DNA of 64,000 bases, taken from contig NZ_JRWG01000007.1 of NCBI RefSeq assembly GCF_001573155.1, forward strand, positions 58,729-122,728, in the 5' to 3' direction. This DNA comes from Aequorivita aquimaris (lineage in GTDB: Bacteria > Bacteroidota > Bacteroidia > Flavobacteriales > Flavobacteriaceae). The position numbers and the translations under genes were made by a program. A model generated the notes under the pieces. That model saw only the letters and a list, made by a program, of their open reading frames with translations. It was not told the DNA's origin and made no database searches. Positions 17,721 through 25,702 of this stretch are shown here, piece after piece. How positions within the stretch are numbered: the stretch's first letter is position 1; the number at the start of each line of letters is the position of its first letter.

Positions 17721-18270
17721 AATTGAAAATTGCATCGCCGTTTTAAAGAAAGGCGGCTTAATCCTTTACCCCACCGATACCGTTTGGGGAATTGGCTGCG
17801 ATGCCACCAACCCCGATGCCGTGGACAAAGTTTTTAAGCTGAAGCAAAGAAGTGATGAGAAATCGCTGATTTGTTTGGTACACGATTTTAAAATGCTGAA
17901 TGAATATGTGGAAAACGTACCGGAAGTAGCATACGATATTTTGAAATACGCCAAAAAGCCCACAACAATTATTTACGATGACCCCATTCGAGTGGCGGAA
18001 AATATTATTGCCGCAGATAACTCGCTTGCCATTCGTGTAACGAAGGATGAATTCTGCAAAAAAATGATACAGCGATTTCGCAGACCCTTGGTTTCTACCT
18101 CAGCAAATATTTCCGGGGAAAAAACCCCACAAAGTTACGCCGAAATAGACCCTTTAATTTTGGAAGGCGTGGACTATGTTGTAAATTTGCAGCACGAAAA
18201 AAAATCAGGAAAACCTTCGGCTATTATTAAGTTGAAAAATGATGGTTCGGTGAAGGTAATTCGGCAATAA
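17710..18270 (+). CDS. tsaC: L-threonylcarbamoyladenylate synthase (Sua5/YrdC/YciO family)
   Basis: A 186-residue YrdC-fold protein. Visible elements are GLILYPTDTVWGIGCD near the N-terminus, KVFKLKQRSDEKSLICLV (the K-x-R ligand region), SLAIRVTKDEFCKKM, and PLVSTSANISGE with the SxSAN motif. It makes threonylcarbamoyl-AMP from threonine, bicarbonate and ATP for t6A37 modification of ANN-decoding tRNAs in the cytoplasm. It lacks the C-terminal Sua5 domain, so it is the short TsaC-type form. The ATG lies within the last 11 bases of the GT2 gene. A repeat arm begins 6 bases after its stop. Confidence 0.88.
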   Translation: MKTEIENCIAVLKKGGLILYPTDTVWGIGCDATNPDAVDKVFKLKQRSDEKSLICLVHDFKMLNEYVENVPEVAYDILKYAKKPTTIIYDDPIRVAENIIAADNSLAIRVTKDEFCKKMIQRFRRPLVSTSANISGEKTPQSYAEIDPLILEGVDYVVNLQHEKKSGKPSAIIKLKNDGSVKVIRQ

Positions 18271-18275
18271 AAAGG

Positions 18276-18298
18276 TTACCACGAATACACGAATATTT
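18276..18298. repeat. Left arm of GxxExxY unit 1 (CCACGAAT family)
   Basis: TTACCACGAATACACGAAT: two 9-bp units CCACGAATA and CACGAATAT. The complement recurs on the other side of the GxxExxY gene at 18699-18722, giving an inverted pair with only about one mismatch in the 16-base core. It starts just after the tsaC stop. Confidence 0.8.
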
Positions 18299-18392
18299 AT
18301 GTAGTTGTTTTGTTTACTTAGGCATTGACAATATCATCTATAGACAGGAAAGTTACGACATTGTTGGTTGTTTATACGAGGTATTTAATTGC

Positions 18393-18698
18393 TTGGGAAA
18401 TGGTTTATCGGAAATTGTGTATAAAGACGCTTTGGAATATGAGTTTACCCAACGAAATATCCCTTTCGAGAGAGAAAAAGAATTCTCAGTGGCGTATAAG
18501 GACATTGTACTTAAACATAAATTCTATGCTGATTTCGTAGTTTTTAATAAAATAATTTTAGAGGTAAAAACTGTTGAAGTACTTACAGATATGCATCTTG
18601 GTCAATGTATTAATTATTTGAAAGTTTCAAAAAACAAGTTAGCCATTTTAGCTAATTTCAAAGGAGAAGGCTTAGAATACAAAAGAATAGTTCTATAA
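18393..18698 (+). CDS. GxxExxY family protein, 5' end without a standard start
   Basis: The frame encodes a GxxExxY protein, a small PD-(D/E)xK-like fold. It shows GNGLSEIVYKDALEYEF, REKEFSVAYKD, FYADFVVFNKIILEVKTVE (the D...ExK-like core) and CINYLKVSKNKLAILANF. The conserved N-terminus continues upstream in the same open frame (YDIVGCLYEVFNCL from about 18354), but no ATG, GTG or TTG is in position there. Only ATT/ATC codons (18324, 18333, 18336) could start a full-length protein. TTG 18393 would truncate the family's first helix. The gene is either 5'-decayed or uses a rare start. It is flanked by inverted repeat arms and lies between tsaC and cca. Confidence 0.62.
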   Translation: MGNGLSEIVYKDALEYEFTQRNIPFEREKEFSVAYKDIVLKHKFYADFVVFNKIILEVKTVEVLTDMHLGQCINYLKVSKNKLAILANFKGEGLEYKRIVL

Positions 18699-18747
18699 AA
18701 ACATTCGTGCATTCGTGGCAAAAAAATCCACCACGAATCCACAAATA
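18699..18747. repeat. Right arm of GxxExxY unit 1 plus adjoining inverted half
   Basis: CATTCGTGCATTCGTGG (18702-18718) is the complement of the left arm. It is followed after a short A tract by CCACGAATCCACAAAT, so the right side itself can fold as a hairpin. Confidence 0.78.
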
Positions 18748-18779
18748 AAAATATAGTATAAGTAATGATTTTAAACCAT

Positions 18780-18808
18780 CGTAGGCGCGCGATTTATCGC
18801 GTGCGAAC
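18780..18808. repeat. Palindromic repeat, CGCGATTTATCGCG family, copy 2
   Basis: CGTAGGCGCGCGATTTATCG and following bases share the core of the copy at 1055-1080. It lies between GxxExxY unit 1 and cca, among several CCACGAAT-family fragments. Confidence 0.75.
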
Positions 18809-18814
18809 TAAAAA

Positions 18815-18912
18815 ACAATTTGTCTATTCGTGGTAAAAATTCACCGCATTAAACATATAAAAACATTCGTGCATTCGTGGTAAAAACCTCCTCTATCAAT
18901 TTTTAAAAATTA
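18815..18912. repeat. Cluster of three CGTGG(T/C)AAA repeat edges before cca
   Basis: Three copies of a degenerate edge occur in a row: ATTCGTGGTAAAAA (from about 18827), CATTCGTGCATTCGTGGTAA (from about 18867) and ATCCGTGGTAAAC (from about 18912). The third supplies the GTG start codon of cca. This fills the gap between GxxExxY unit 1 and cca; no other gene is visible there. Confidence 0.7.
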
Positions 18913-18915
18913 TCC

Positions 18916-20343
18916 GTGGTAAACCCATCCTACATATCCGCTTTAAAAAACCCAATTTTTAGAACCATTTCAAAAGCTTCCAAAAACTTAAACTTGGAAA
19001 GTTATGTTATTGGTGGTTTCGTACGCGATTTCCTTTTAAAACGCGGGGAAGCCAAGGATATTGATATAGTTGCGGTTGGAAGTGGTATTGAATTGGCGCA
19101 GGAAGTTTCAAAATTGCTTCCGGGAAAACCGAAAGTTTCCGTTTTTAAAACCTATGGCACGGCCATGCTAAAAAGCGGAGGTATTGAGCTCGAATTTGTT
19201 GGCGCACGCAAGGAATCGTATTCCGTAGAAAGTAGAAATCCCGCCGTGGAAAATGGCACCTTGGAAGACGATCAAAACCGAAGGGATTTTACAATAAATG
19301 CACTCGCTCTCAGTCTTTCCGATGATAATTTCGGCGAATTGCTGGATCCCTTTAACGGTGTTGAAGATCTTCAAAATAAAATAATCCGCACCCCGCTCGA
19401 CCCAGACATTACCTATAGCGACGATCCGCTGCGAATGCTCCGCGCCATTCGGTTTGCGACTCAGTTGGATTTTACTATTGAAAAGGATTCGTTGGAAGCC
19501 ATTACCCGAAATGCCGAGCGCATAAAAATAATTTCCAAGGAAAGGATTGTGGATGAACTGAACAAAATTCTACTTGCCAATGTGCCTTCCAAAGGATTTG
19601 CACTTTTACATAAGACAAGGTTGCTTCCCTTTATTTTACCAGAATTGGTAGCATTACAGGGCATAGACGAAAAGGAAGGACAGACGCATAAAGACAATTT
19701 TTGGCATACGCTGGAGGTGGTGGACAATATTTCAAAAGCTACGGACGACCTTTGGCTCCGTTGGGCCGCATTACTGCACGACATTGGCAAGGCGCCAACG
19801 AAACGTTTTGATAAAAAATTGGGGTGGACGTTTCATACGCACGAATTTGTGGGTGCAAAGATGGTCTATAAGCTTTTCAAACGCTTGAAAATGCCCTTGA
19901 ACGATAAAATGAAGTTTGTTCAAAAAATGGTTTTGATGAGCTCCCGCCCCATCGGGCTTGCCGACGAGGAAGTAACGGACAGTGCCGTGCGCCGTTTGAT
20001 TTTTGACGCTGGCGAAAATGTGGAAGATTTAATGACACTTTGCGAAGCCGATATTACCACAAAAAATCCCAAGAAGTTTAAAAAATACCACGCCAATTTT
20101 CAGTTGGTACGCGATAAAATTGTGGAAGTTGAAGAACGTGACCACGTCAGGAATTTTCAACCGCCCGTTACCGGCGAGGAAATTATGGAGACTTTTAATC
20201 TAAAACCTTCTCGGGAAATTGGCATCATAAAAGACGCGATAAAGGAAGCAATTCTTGAAGGGGAAATTCCGAATGAATACGGAGCGGCACGGGAATTTAT
20301 GTTGAAAAAAGGAACTGAAATTGGATTAAAGGCGATTAAATAG
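18916..20343 (+). CDS. cca: CCA tRNA nucleotidyltransferase / poly(A) polymerase family with HD domain
   Basis: A 475-residue class II nucleotidyltransferase. The head contains [14 protein letters not shown] and [12 protein letters not shown] (catalytic D-x-D), then the [13 protein letters not shown] motif. The RNA-binding neck follows ([19 protein letters not shown], a typical CCA/PcnB signature). A C-terminal HD domain ([23 protein letters not shown]) starts near residue 260. It adds or repairs the 3' CCA of tRNA in the cytoplasm. The GTG start at 18916 lies inside the edge of a CCACGAAT-family repeat (ATCCGTGGTAAA); no better start is visible. Length and domain order are normal for Bacteroidota. 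Confidence 0.92.
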   Translation: MVNPSYISALKNPIFRTISKASKNLNLESYVIGGFVRDFLLKRGEAKDIDIVAVGSGIELAQEVSKLLPGKPKVSVFKTYGTAMLKSGGIELEFVGARKESYSVESRNPAVENGTLEDDQNRRDFTINALALSLSDDNFGELLDPFNGVEDLQNKIIRTPLDPDITYSDDPLRMLRAIRFATQLDFTIEKDSLEAITRNAERIKIISKERIVDELNKILLANVPSKGFALLHKTRLLPFILPELVALQGIDEKEGQTHKDNFWHTLEVVDNISKATDDLWLRWAALLHDIGKAPTKRFDKKLGWTFHTHEFVGAKMVYKLFKRLKMPLNDKMKFVQKMVLMSSRPIGLADEEVTDSAVRRLIFDAGENVEDLMTLCEADITTKNPKKFKKYHANFQLVRDKIVEVEERDHVRNFQPPVTGEEIMETFNLKPSREIGIIKDAIKEAILEGEIPNEYGAAREFMLKKGTEIGLKAIK

Positions 20344-20371
20344 TTGACAGTCGCAGTTGCAGTTTTCAGGT

Positions 20372-20400
20372 GTAGGTTCGCGATTCGTCGCGTGCAAATT
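20372..20400. repeat. Palindromic repeat, CGCGATTTATCGCG family, copy 3
   Basis: GTAGGTTCGCGATTCGTCGC and following bases differ from copies 1 and 2 at a few core positions. It lies in the cca-ctaA gap, directly after a CAGTCGCAGTTGCAG degenerate tandem repeat. Confidence 0.72.
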
Positions 20401-20410
20401 GATATAAAAA

Positions 20411-20503
20411 ACAATTCGAGTATTCGTGGTCAAAAATAATCACGACGAACTTTGTAGTAAAAAGAATATCAGTATTAAAAAATAATTCGAGAATTAGTGG
20501 CAA
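20411..20503. repeat. CCACGAAT-family repeat fragments leading into ctaA
   Basis: AACAATTCGAGTATTCGTGG (from about 20411), then AATCACGACGAAC in opposite orientation, then ATAATTCGAGAATTAGTGGC (from about 20482). The last fragment contains the GTG start of ctaA at 20497. Confidence 0.68.
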
Positions 20504-21516
20504 AGAAAGACAATAAAAAAGTAATCTACTGGCTGTTAACGGGATGTTTCCTGATTTTTGTAATGGTAGTAGTAGGCGGAATTACGCGCCTGACCCATTC
20601 GGGCCTTTCAATTTCCAGTTATAAGTTAATTTCCGGCACCATTCCGCCATTAAACGAAGCCGAATGGATAGCCGAGTTTGAGCATTATAAGCAATTCCCC
20701 GAGTATCAGAAGCTGCACAATCACTTCGATCTGGAGGATTTTAAGGATATTTATTTCTGGGAATATATCCACCGGGTGTTGGGCAGGTTGCTGGGTATTG
20801 TGTTTATTATCCCCTTCCTCTATTTTCTTATTAAAAAACAGCTTACCAAACCCACAATAAAAAAAGCCTTGATTCTGCTTTTCTTGGGTGGATTCCAAGG
20901 ATTTCTGGGCTGGTATATGGTGAAAAGCGGCCTGGTGGACCGGCCCAGCGTGAGCCATTATCGGCTTGCCATGCACCTCACTACCGCGTTTATAACATTT
21001 GCTTACACCTTATGGGTTGCGCTGGATCTATGGTATCCCGTGAAAAAGGAAATCAACGGACATTTCCGGAATATCATTCGGGTGGGAATGGCCGTATTGT
21101 TGATCCAAATTATCTGGGGCGCCTTTGTGGCCGGGCTCGACGCGGGCTGGATTCACAACCATTGGCCTTTGATGAACGAGGGCAAGTTGATCCACGAAAC
21201 CGTTTACACCGAACAGGTTCCGTTATGGCGAAACTTTGTGGAAGGAAAGAGCGGCGTTCAGTTTGTGCACCGCTATATGGCCTATGTGGTGGTGGCAGTT
21301 ATTTTCTATATTTGGTTCAAAGCCCGAAAATTGCAGCTTACCGTCCCGCAAAAAAACGGAGTCAATTTGCTTATGATATTGATTTTGGTGCAATTTATTT
21401 TGGGCGTGTTTACCCTAATCCTCCAAGTACCTGTGGTTCTGGGCGTTTTGCACCAAGTAACGGCTTTTTTCCTTTTGGCCGGAATGACCTTTGTGCTACA
21501 TCGGTTTTCGAAATAA
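20497..21516 (+). CDS. ctaA: Heme A synthase, COX15/CtaA family
   Basis: A 339-residue integral membrane protein with about eight hydrophobic helices and the heme-ligand pattern of COX15/CtaA: VVVGGITRLTHSGLSI after the first helix, WEYIHRVLGRLLG, YRLAMHLTTAF, VQFVHRYMAYVVV and VLHQVTAFFLL. It oxidises the heme O methyl group to heme A for aa3-type cytochrome oxidase in the inner membrane. The GTG start at 20497 (GTGGCAAAG) is part of the CGTGGCAAA repeat edge. Between the early and late helices the loop WPLMNEGKLIHETVYTEQVP is typical of the Bacteroidota form. It stands alone between repeats and a separately promoted gene. Confidence 0.9.
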   Translation: MAKKDNKKVIYWLLTGCFLIFVMVVVGGITRLTHSGLSISSYKLISGTIPPLNEAEWIAEFEHYKQFPEYQKLHNHFDLEDFKDIYFWEYIHRVLGRLLGIVFIIPFLYFLIKKQLTKPTIKKALILLFLGGFQGFLGWYMVKSGLVDRPSVSHYRLAMHLTTAFITFAYTLWVALDLWYPVKKEINGHFRNIIRVGMAVLLIQIIWGAFVAGLDAGWIHNHWPLMNEGKLIHETVYTEQVPLWRNFVEGKSGVQFVHRYMAYVVVAVIFYIWFKARKLQLTVPQKNGVNLLMILILVQFILGVFTLILQVPVVLGVLHQVTAFFLLAGMTFVLHRFSK

Positions 21517-21565
21517 ATATAAAGTCAAAACTAAAAACTACCACCAAAAACCGCGTACTTTTTGA

Positions 21566-21573
21566 TACCTTTG
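21566..21573 (+). promoter_or_regulatory. -7 box TACCTTTG before the pRiA4b ORF-3-like gene
   Basis: TTTGATACCTTTGCA is a classic flavobacterial promoter context; TACCTTTG lies 21 bases before the ATG at 21595. No -33 TTG at normal spacing was found. Confidence 0.5.
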
Positions 21574-21594
21574 CAACCCTAAGAAATTAAGAAA

Positions 21595-22110
21595 ATGATT
21601 TACCGTTTCAGAATTATCCTCGACACCCACGAAGACGTTTTCCGCGACATCGAAATAGAAGCTTCAAATACTTTGGAAGATTTTCACAACGCCATCACCC
21701 AGGCCTTTGGGTTTGATGGGCAGGAAATGGCTTCGTTTTACACCACCAATGAATTCTGGGAAGAAGACGAGGAAATACCGCTTTTTGACGTGAGCGACGA
21801 ACCCGGAAGCATCCGTGTTATGGGTGAAACCAGTTTAGAGACCGTGGTAGATAAGGAAAACACGCGGCTTTTATATGTTTACGACTTTCTGAATATGTGG
21901 ACATTTATGGTGGAACTTGCCGATATTGCCGAGGCCGAAGCTGGACAGATTTACCCGAACTTGATGTACTCCCACGGACAAATCCCCGAAGAAGCACCCG
22001 AAAAGGAATTTACTTCAGAACCCATAGAAGGCGAAGAAGATTTCGATGAGGAATTTGACCTAGATCCGGAAGATTACGACAATCTTGATTTTGACGAAAA
22101 CTGGAATTAG
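21595..22110 (+). CDS. Plasmid pRiA4b ORF-3-like (IS1096 passenger TnpR-like) family protein
   Basis: A 171-residue protein. MIYRFRIILDTHEDVFRDIE and NTLEDFHNAITQAFGFDG are the start of the pRiA4b ORF-3 family fold. The middle has LLYVYDFLNMWTFMVELADI. The C-terminal 40 residues are an acidic, disordered tail (EEDFDEEFDLDPEDYDN). Family members are frequent chromosomal proteins whose biochemical role is not established; the name comes from plasmid and IS contexts, and no transposase is present here. It follows a clear -7 box. The family assignment is secure and the function unknown. Confidence 0.83.
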   Translation: MIYRFRIILDTHEDVFRDIEIEASNTLEDFHNAITQAFGFDGQEMASFYTTNEFWEEDEEIPLFDVSDEPGSIRVMGETSLETVVDKENTRLLYVYDFLNMWTFMVELADIAEAEAGQIYPNLMYSHGQIPEEAPEKEFTSEPIEGEEDFDEEFDLDPEDYDNLDFDENWN

Positions 22111-22170
22111 GTTCAGTGATCAGTCGCAGTCTCAGTTTTCAGTTTCGAAAAAGTAGAGGAAATTACCCAA

Positions 22171-22217
22171 CGCTTAAACCTTAACGCTTAACGCCTAACC
22201 CTTAACTCCTAACCCCA
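22171..22217 (+). repeat. Degenerate CTTAACGC/CCTAACCC tandem leader
   Basis: Six or so imperfect copies of a 7- to 8-base C/A/T unit (CGCTTAAACC, TTAACGCTTA, ACGCCTAACC, CTTAACTCCT) run up to AACCCCAATG, the start of the next gene. A similar AACCCCAATG context precedes the 33248-34639 gene on the other strand. Confidence 0.65.
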
Positions 22218-23276
22218 ATGATCAACCTTTTCAATACCCACATTGCCTCCCTTTCCATCCACCGAGTGGGTAATAAAAGTAGGAATGAAGCAATTTTTCT
22301 TTCGGAAAGTCCGTATAAAATGGACGATGAGATAACGCCATTGCTGAAAGAATTTTTCCTAAAACCATTTCGTGAGAAGGAGGAAAACTATTTTAAGTTT
22401 TCCCACGAGGCAGATTTGGAATTTCACGAGCTTTATAACAGTGCCACCAAGATTTTTGACAATCCCGACAACATTCACGAAGAGAGCCGAAAAATAGCTA
22501 CCTATTTATACAACCAGTCCGAACATCCGCATATTAAAAGCGGCGAGGTGTATGTGGCCTATCTTGAAAATGTACAATTGGACAATATAAAAATGGATGC
22601 CATCGGTATTTTTAAAAGTGAACTGAAACAGGATTTTCTTCAGTTTGCCGAAGAGGGAAACCAGTTGGAAGCCATGCTGCAGCATGGGGTTAGCTTGAAC
22701 AAATTGGACAAGGGCTGCATTATTTTCAATTCAAAAAAAGAGGAGGGTTATAAAATTCTCTCCGTAGATAGCAACCGTTATGACGCGCGTTATTGGCTGG
22801 AAAGCTTTTTGGGCGTGGAAGCCCTTGCAGATGATAATTTCTACACCAAAAAATATTTAAAGTTCTGCCAGGATTTTGCAAAGGACGTGGTCCTTCCTGC
22901 CGAAGATAAAAAACAGGAGGTTATGTTTATGAACCGCGCCGTGAACCATTTTGCGAAAAATGACCAATTTGAGGAAACGGCCTTTATGAACGAGGTGATA
23001 GACAATCCCGATTTGATGCCGGAATTCCGTCATTACAAAAGCGAAAAGGCCCCCAAGTACAGCATCGAGGACCTAACAACCTTCCCTATTGCCAATACCG
23101 CAGTAACCGCTGCGCGTAAAAAAATTAAAAACGTTATCAATCTCGACACCAATATTCAGATAAAGCTGGATTTCATCAATCCGGAAAGTGCGGAAAAATT
23201 TGTTGAAAAAGGTTGGGACGAGGAAAAGCAGATGTATTATTATTTGGTTTATTTCAACAAGGAACAGAAATCGTAG
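22218..23276 (+). CDS. Nucleoid-associated protein, NdpA/YejK (NA37) family
   Basis: A 352-residue protein of the 37-kDa nucleoid-associated family. The opening INLFNTHIASLSIHRVGNKSRNE and the middle segment GEVYVAYLENVQLDNIKMDAIGIFKSE, followed by GCIIFNSKKEEGYKIL, are recognisable family features. It is expected to bind DNA in the cytoplasm; the cellular role of the family is not well defined. The ATG at 22218 follows the C-rich leader described separately. Its TAG stop lies inside a 30-base perfect palindrome, shared with the end of the convergent recQ gene's 3' region. Confidence 0.84.
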   Translation: MINLFNTHIASLSIHRVGNKSRNEAIFLSESPYKMDDEITPLLKEFFLKPFREKEENYFKFSHEADLEFHELYNSATKIFDNPDNIHEESRKIATYLYNQSEHPHIKSGEVYVAYLENVQLDNIKMDAIGIFKSELKQDFLQFAEEGNQLEAMLQHGVSLNKLDKGCIIFNSKKEEGYKILSVDSNRYDARYWLESFLGVEALADDNFYTKKYLKFCQDFAKDVVLPAEDKKQEVMFMNRAVNHFAKNDQFEETAFMNEVIDNPDLMPEFRHYKSEKAPKYSIEDLTTFPIANTAVTAARKKIKNVINLDTNIQIKLDFINPESAEKFVEKGWDEEKQMYYYLVYFNKEQKS

Positions 23277-23301
23277 AGACGCACGGCCGTGCGTCTCTAC
23301 G
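23272..23301. terminator. Perfect 30-bp palindrome between convergent genes
   Basis: CGTAGAGACGCACGG (23272-23286) is followed by its exact complement CCGTGCGTCTCTACG (23287-23301). It contains the TAG stop of the plus-strand gene and ends 6 bases before the recQ stop. It can form a strong hairpin on either transcript and so may end both; it also looks like a member of a dispersed palindrome family. Confidence 0.68.
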
Positions 23302-23306
23302 TTCGG

Positions 23307-25499
23307 TTAATTTCCAACCTCACTAATAAACTTAATACGGTACAGCCGCAGTTCCTCTTCATCATAGTCGCCGTCAAATTCTTCGAGGGCTTCTTCAATT
23401 TTATCAGTTTTTGCTTCTAAGAAATATTCATGAATTTCCTCCTGTTGGTCTTCATCAAGCACCTCGTCAATCCAATAATCTATATTCAGCTTGGTACCGC
23501 TGTACACTATGGCTTCCATTTCTTTAATAAACTCTGGCATTTCAAGACCTTTGGCGTTTGCTATATCTGGCAAGGCAAGCTTGCGGTCCACATTCTGAAT
23601 TATATATAGTTTGAGGGAACTATTACTGCCCGTTGATTTTACAACAAAATCCTCGGGGCGTATAATGTCGTTTTCCTCCACATAATTTTGGATAAGCGTT
23701 AAAAACGGTTTGCCGTATTTTTTGGCTTTTCCTTCCCCTACTCCGTGAACATTGGAAAGTTCTTCCATAGTTACGGGGTATTTAAGCGCCATGTCCTCCA
23801 AGGATGGTTCCTGGAAAATTACAAATGGCGGTAGATCCAAGTCGTGTGCTACTTTTTTTAATTCGGCCTTTAAAAGCTTGAAAAGGTTTTCATCTGCAGC
23901 ATCGCCTCCTCTTTTGGCTCCAACAATCACATCGTCATTGGCATCCTTAAATGAATGGTCTTCCGTCATCATAAAGGAAGTGGGAGATTTTATAAATTTC
24001 TTTCCTTCATCCGTTAGATGAATTACACCATAGGTTTCAATATCTTTTTTCAGATATCCAGCTACCAATAACTGACGCAGCAATGCCATCCAATAGGCGC
24101 TGTCATGCTTTGCACCAGAGCCAAAGTATTCCTGGGCATCGGTTCTGTGGGATTTTATGAGCGCATTTACTTTGCCCACCAAAACATGTACTATTTCCTT
24201 GCTTTTATATTGTTCGTTGGTTTTTGAAACCACTTCCAAAAGTTGTTTGGCATCCTCCTTTGCTTCGTGCTTCTTTTTGGGATGGCGCATATTGTCGTCC
24301 ATCATACCACCCTCCCCCGTTTCATTATCAAATTCTTCCCCGAAATAATGAAGGATGAATTTTCTGCGGGAAATGGAGGTTTCGGCAAAAGCTACCACTT
24401 CTTGCAAAAGAGCGTGGCCTATTTCCTGTTCGGCAACGGGCTTTCCGCTCATGAACTTTTCAAGTTTCTCTATATCTTTATAACTATAGAATGCAAGACA
24501 GTGTCCTTCACCACCGTCGCGTCCCGCACGTCCAGTTTCTTGATAGTAGCTTTCAATACTTTTAGGAATATCATTATGAATAACGAAACGAACATCCGGT
24601 TTGTCAATCCCCATTCCAAAAGCGATTGTCGCAACCACCACATCTACATCTTCCATCAAGAACATATCCTGATGTTTTACGCGGGTTTTCCCATCAAGGC
24701 CAGCGTGATAGGGTACAGCTTTTATGCCATTAACCTGTAGTGTTTGTGCCAACTCCTCTACTCTTTTTCTGCTTAGGCAATATATAATACCACTCTTGCC
24801 TTCGTTCTGTTTTACAAAACGAATAATGTCTGAATCAACATTTTTGGTTTTGGGCCGTATTTCGTAATAAAGATTTGGACGGTTAAAAGATGCTTTAAAG
24901 GTATTAGCATCCTGCATATTGAGATTTTTTAATATATCTTCCTGCACTTTGGGTGTTGCCGTAGCGGTAAGGCCGATAATAGGAATATCACTGCCAATAC
25001 GCTGGATAATGCTTTTAAGATTTCGGTATTCCGGCCTAAAATCGTGACCCCATTCGCTGATACAATGGGCTTCATCAATTGCCATAAAGGAAATTTTCTG
25101 GGTTTGCAGAAAATCTACATATTCTTCTTTTGTCAATGATTCGGGTGCAACGTAAAGTAACTTAGTTACTCCGTTGGCAATGTCGTTTTTCACTCTTTTT
25201 ACCTCGGTTTTATTGAGGGAAGAATTTAATACGTGTGCTATGCCCTCTTCGGAAGAAAGGGAACGCAGTGCGTCCACTTGGTTTTTCATAAGTGCGATAA
25301 GTGGGGAAACTACTATAGCTGTACCATCCTGCATAAGTGCCGGAAGCTGGTAACAAAGCGATTTTCCTCCGCCTGTAGGCATGACCACAAAGGTATTATG
25401 GCCATTGAGGATGCTTTTGACCACTTCCTCCTGCAAGCCTTTAAATCTTGTAAATCCAAAATATTTTTTCAGGGCTGCGTAAATATCAAATTCTGCCAC
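23307..25499 (-). CDS. recQ: ATP-dependent DNA helicase RecQ
   Basis: A 730-residue SF2 helicase. Motif I is TGGGKSLCYQLPA near residues 42-54, motif II AIDEAHCISEWGHDFRPEY near 138-156, and motif VI QETGRAGRDGG. A winged-helix (RQC) part and a C-terminal HRDC domain (LKKVAHDLDLPPFVIF) follow, then an acidic tail. The zinc-binding region normally carrying four cysteines reads SRRKFILHYFGEEFDNETGE, with no cysteines, as in a Bacteroidota-type RecQ. It acts in recombination and replication-fork repair. A GTG start at 25499 is used. It is divergent from kdsD. Confidence 0.92.
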   Translation of the reverse strand: MAEFDIYAALKKYFGFTRFKGLQEEVVKSILNGHNTFVVMPTGGGKSLCYQLPALMQDGTAIVVSPLIALMKNQVDALRSLSSEEGIAHVLNSSLNKTEVKRVKNDIANGVTKLLYVAPESLTKEEYVDFLQTQKISFMAIDEAHCISEWGHDFRPEYRNLKSIIQRIGSDIPIIGLTATATPKVQEDILKNLNMQDANTFKASFNRPNLYYEIRPKTKNVDSDIIRFVKQNEGKSGIIYCLSRKRVEELAQTLQVNGIKAVPYHAGLDGKTRVKHQDMFLMEDVDVVVATIAFGMGIDKPDVRFVIHNDIPKSIESYYQETGRAGRDGGEGHCLAFYSYKDIEKLEKFMSGKPVAEQEIGHALLQEVVAFAETSISRRKFILHYFGEEFDNETGEGGMMDDNMRHPKKKHEAKEDAKQLLEVVSKTNEQYKSKEIVHVLVGKVNALIKSHRTDAQEYFGSGAKHDSAYWMALLRQLLVAGYLKKDIETYGVIHLTDEGKKFIKSPTSFMMTEDHSFKDANDDVIVGAKRGGDAADENLFKLLKAELKKVAHDLDLPPFVIFQEPSLEDMALKYPVTMEELSNVHGVGEGKAKKYGKPFLTLIQNYVEENDIIRPEDFVVKSTGSNSSLKLYIIQNVDRKLALPDIANAKGLEMPEFIKEMEAIVYSGTKLNIDYWIDEVLDEDQQEEIHEYFLEAKTDKIEEALEEFDGDYDEEELRLYRIKFISEVGN

Positions 25500-25544
25500 G
25501 CTGCTTGGGTTTTTAGGGATACTTCAGTTTTAGCCAACAATACA

Positions 25545-25574
25545 TTGTTTTACAGATTAACAATTGTAATTTTG
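25545..25574 (+). promoter_or_regulatory. Promoter for kdsD-tatC operon
   Basis: TTG (25545-25547), 19 bases, TAATTTTG (25567-25574): the best full match in the window to the Bacteroidota sigma-A promoter (-33 TTG, -7 TAnnTTTG). It gives a 5' leader of roughly 120 bases before the TTG start at 25703, in which I see no further element. Confidence 0.58.
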
Positions 25575-25702
25575 CAACCGTATTAAGTTGACTGCATCTT
25601 AAAAGAAAAGGTTTCTATATTAAGATTTCTGAATTGTGTTAAATTCTATTCTAAATATACTAATTTCTGAAACAGTTACAAACATTCAAAAGCATTAATA
25701 TT

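Noticed and set aside
18325..18540. Alternative frame starting at TTG 18325
   Set aside because: It lies in another frame than the GxxExxY homology and gives no family resemblance.
21012..21590. 192-codon frame overlapping ctaA
   Set aside because: A shadow of ctaA in another frame; the CtaA reading has all heme-ligand motifs.
21595..22110. Insertion-sequence remnant, because of the IS1096 passenger-type family name
   Set aside because: No transposase, terminal inverted repeats or target duplication around it; family members are ordinary chromosomal genes in many bacteria.
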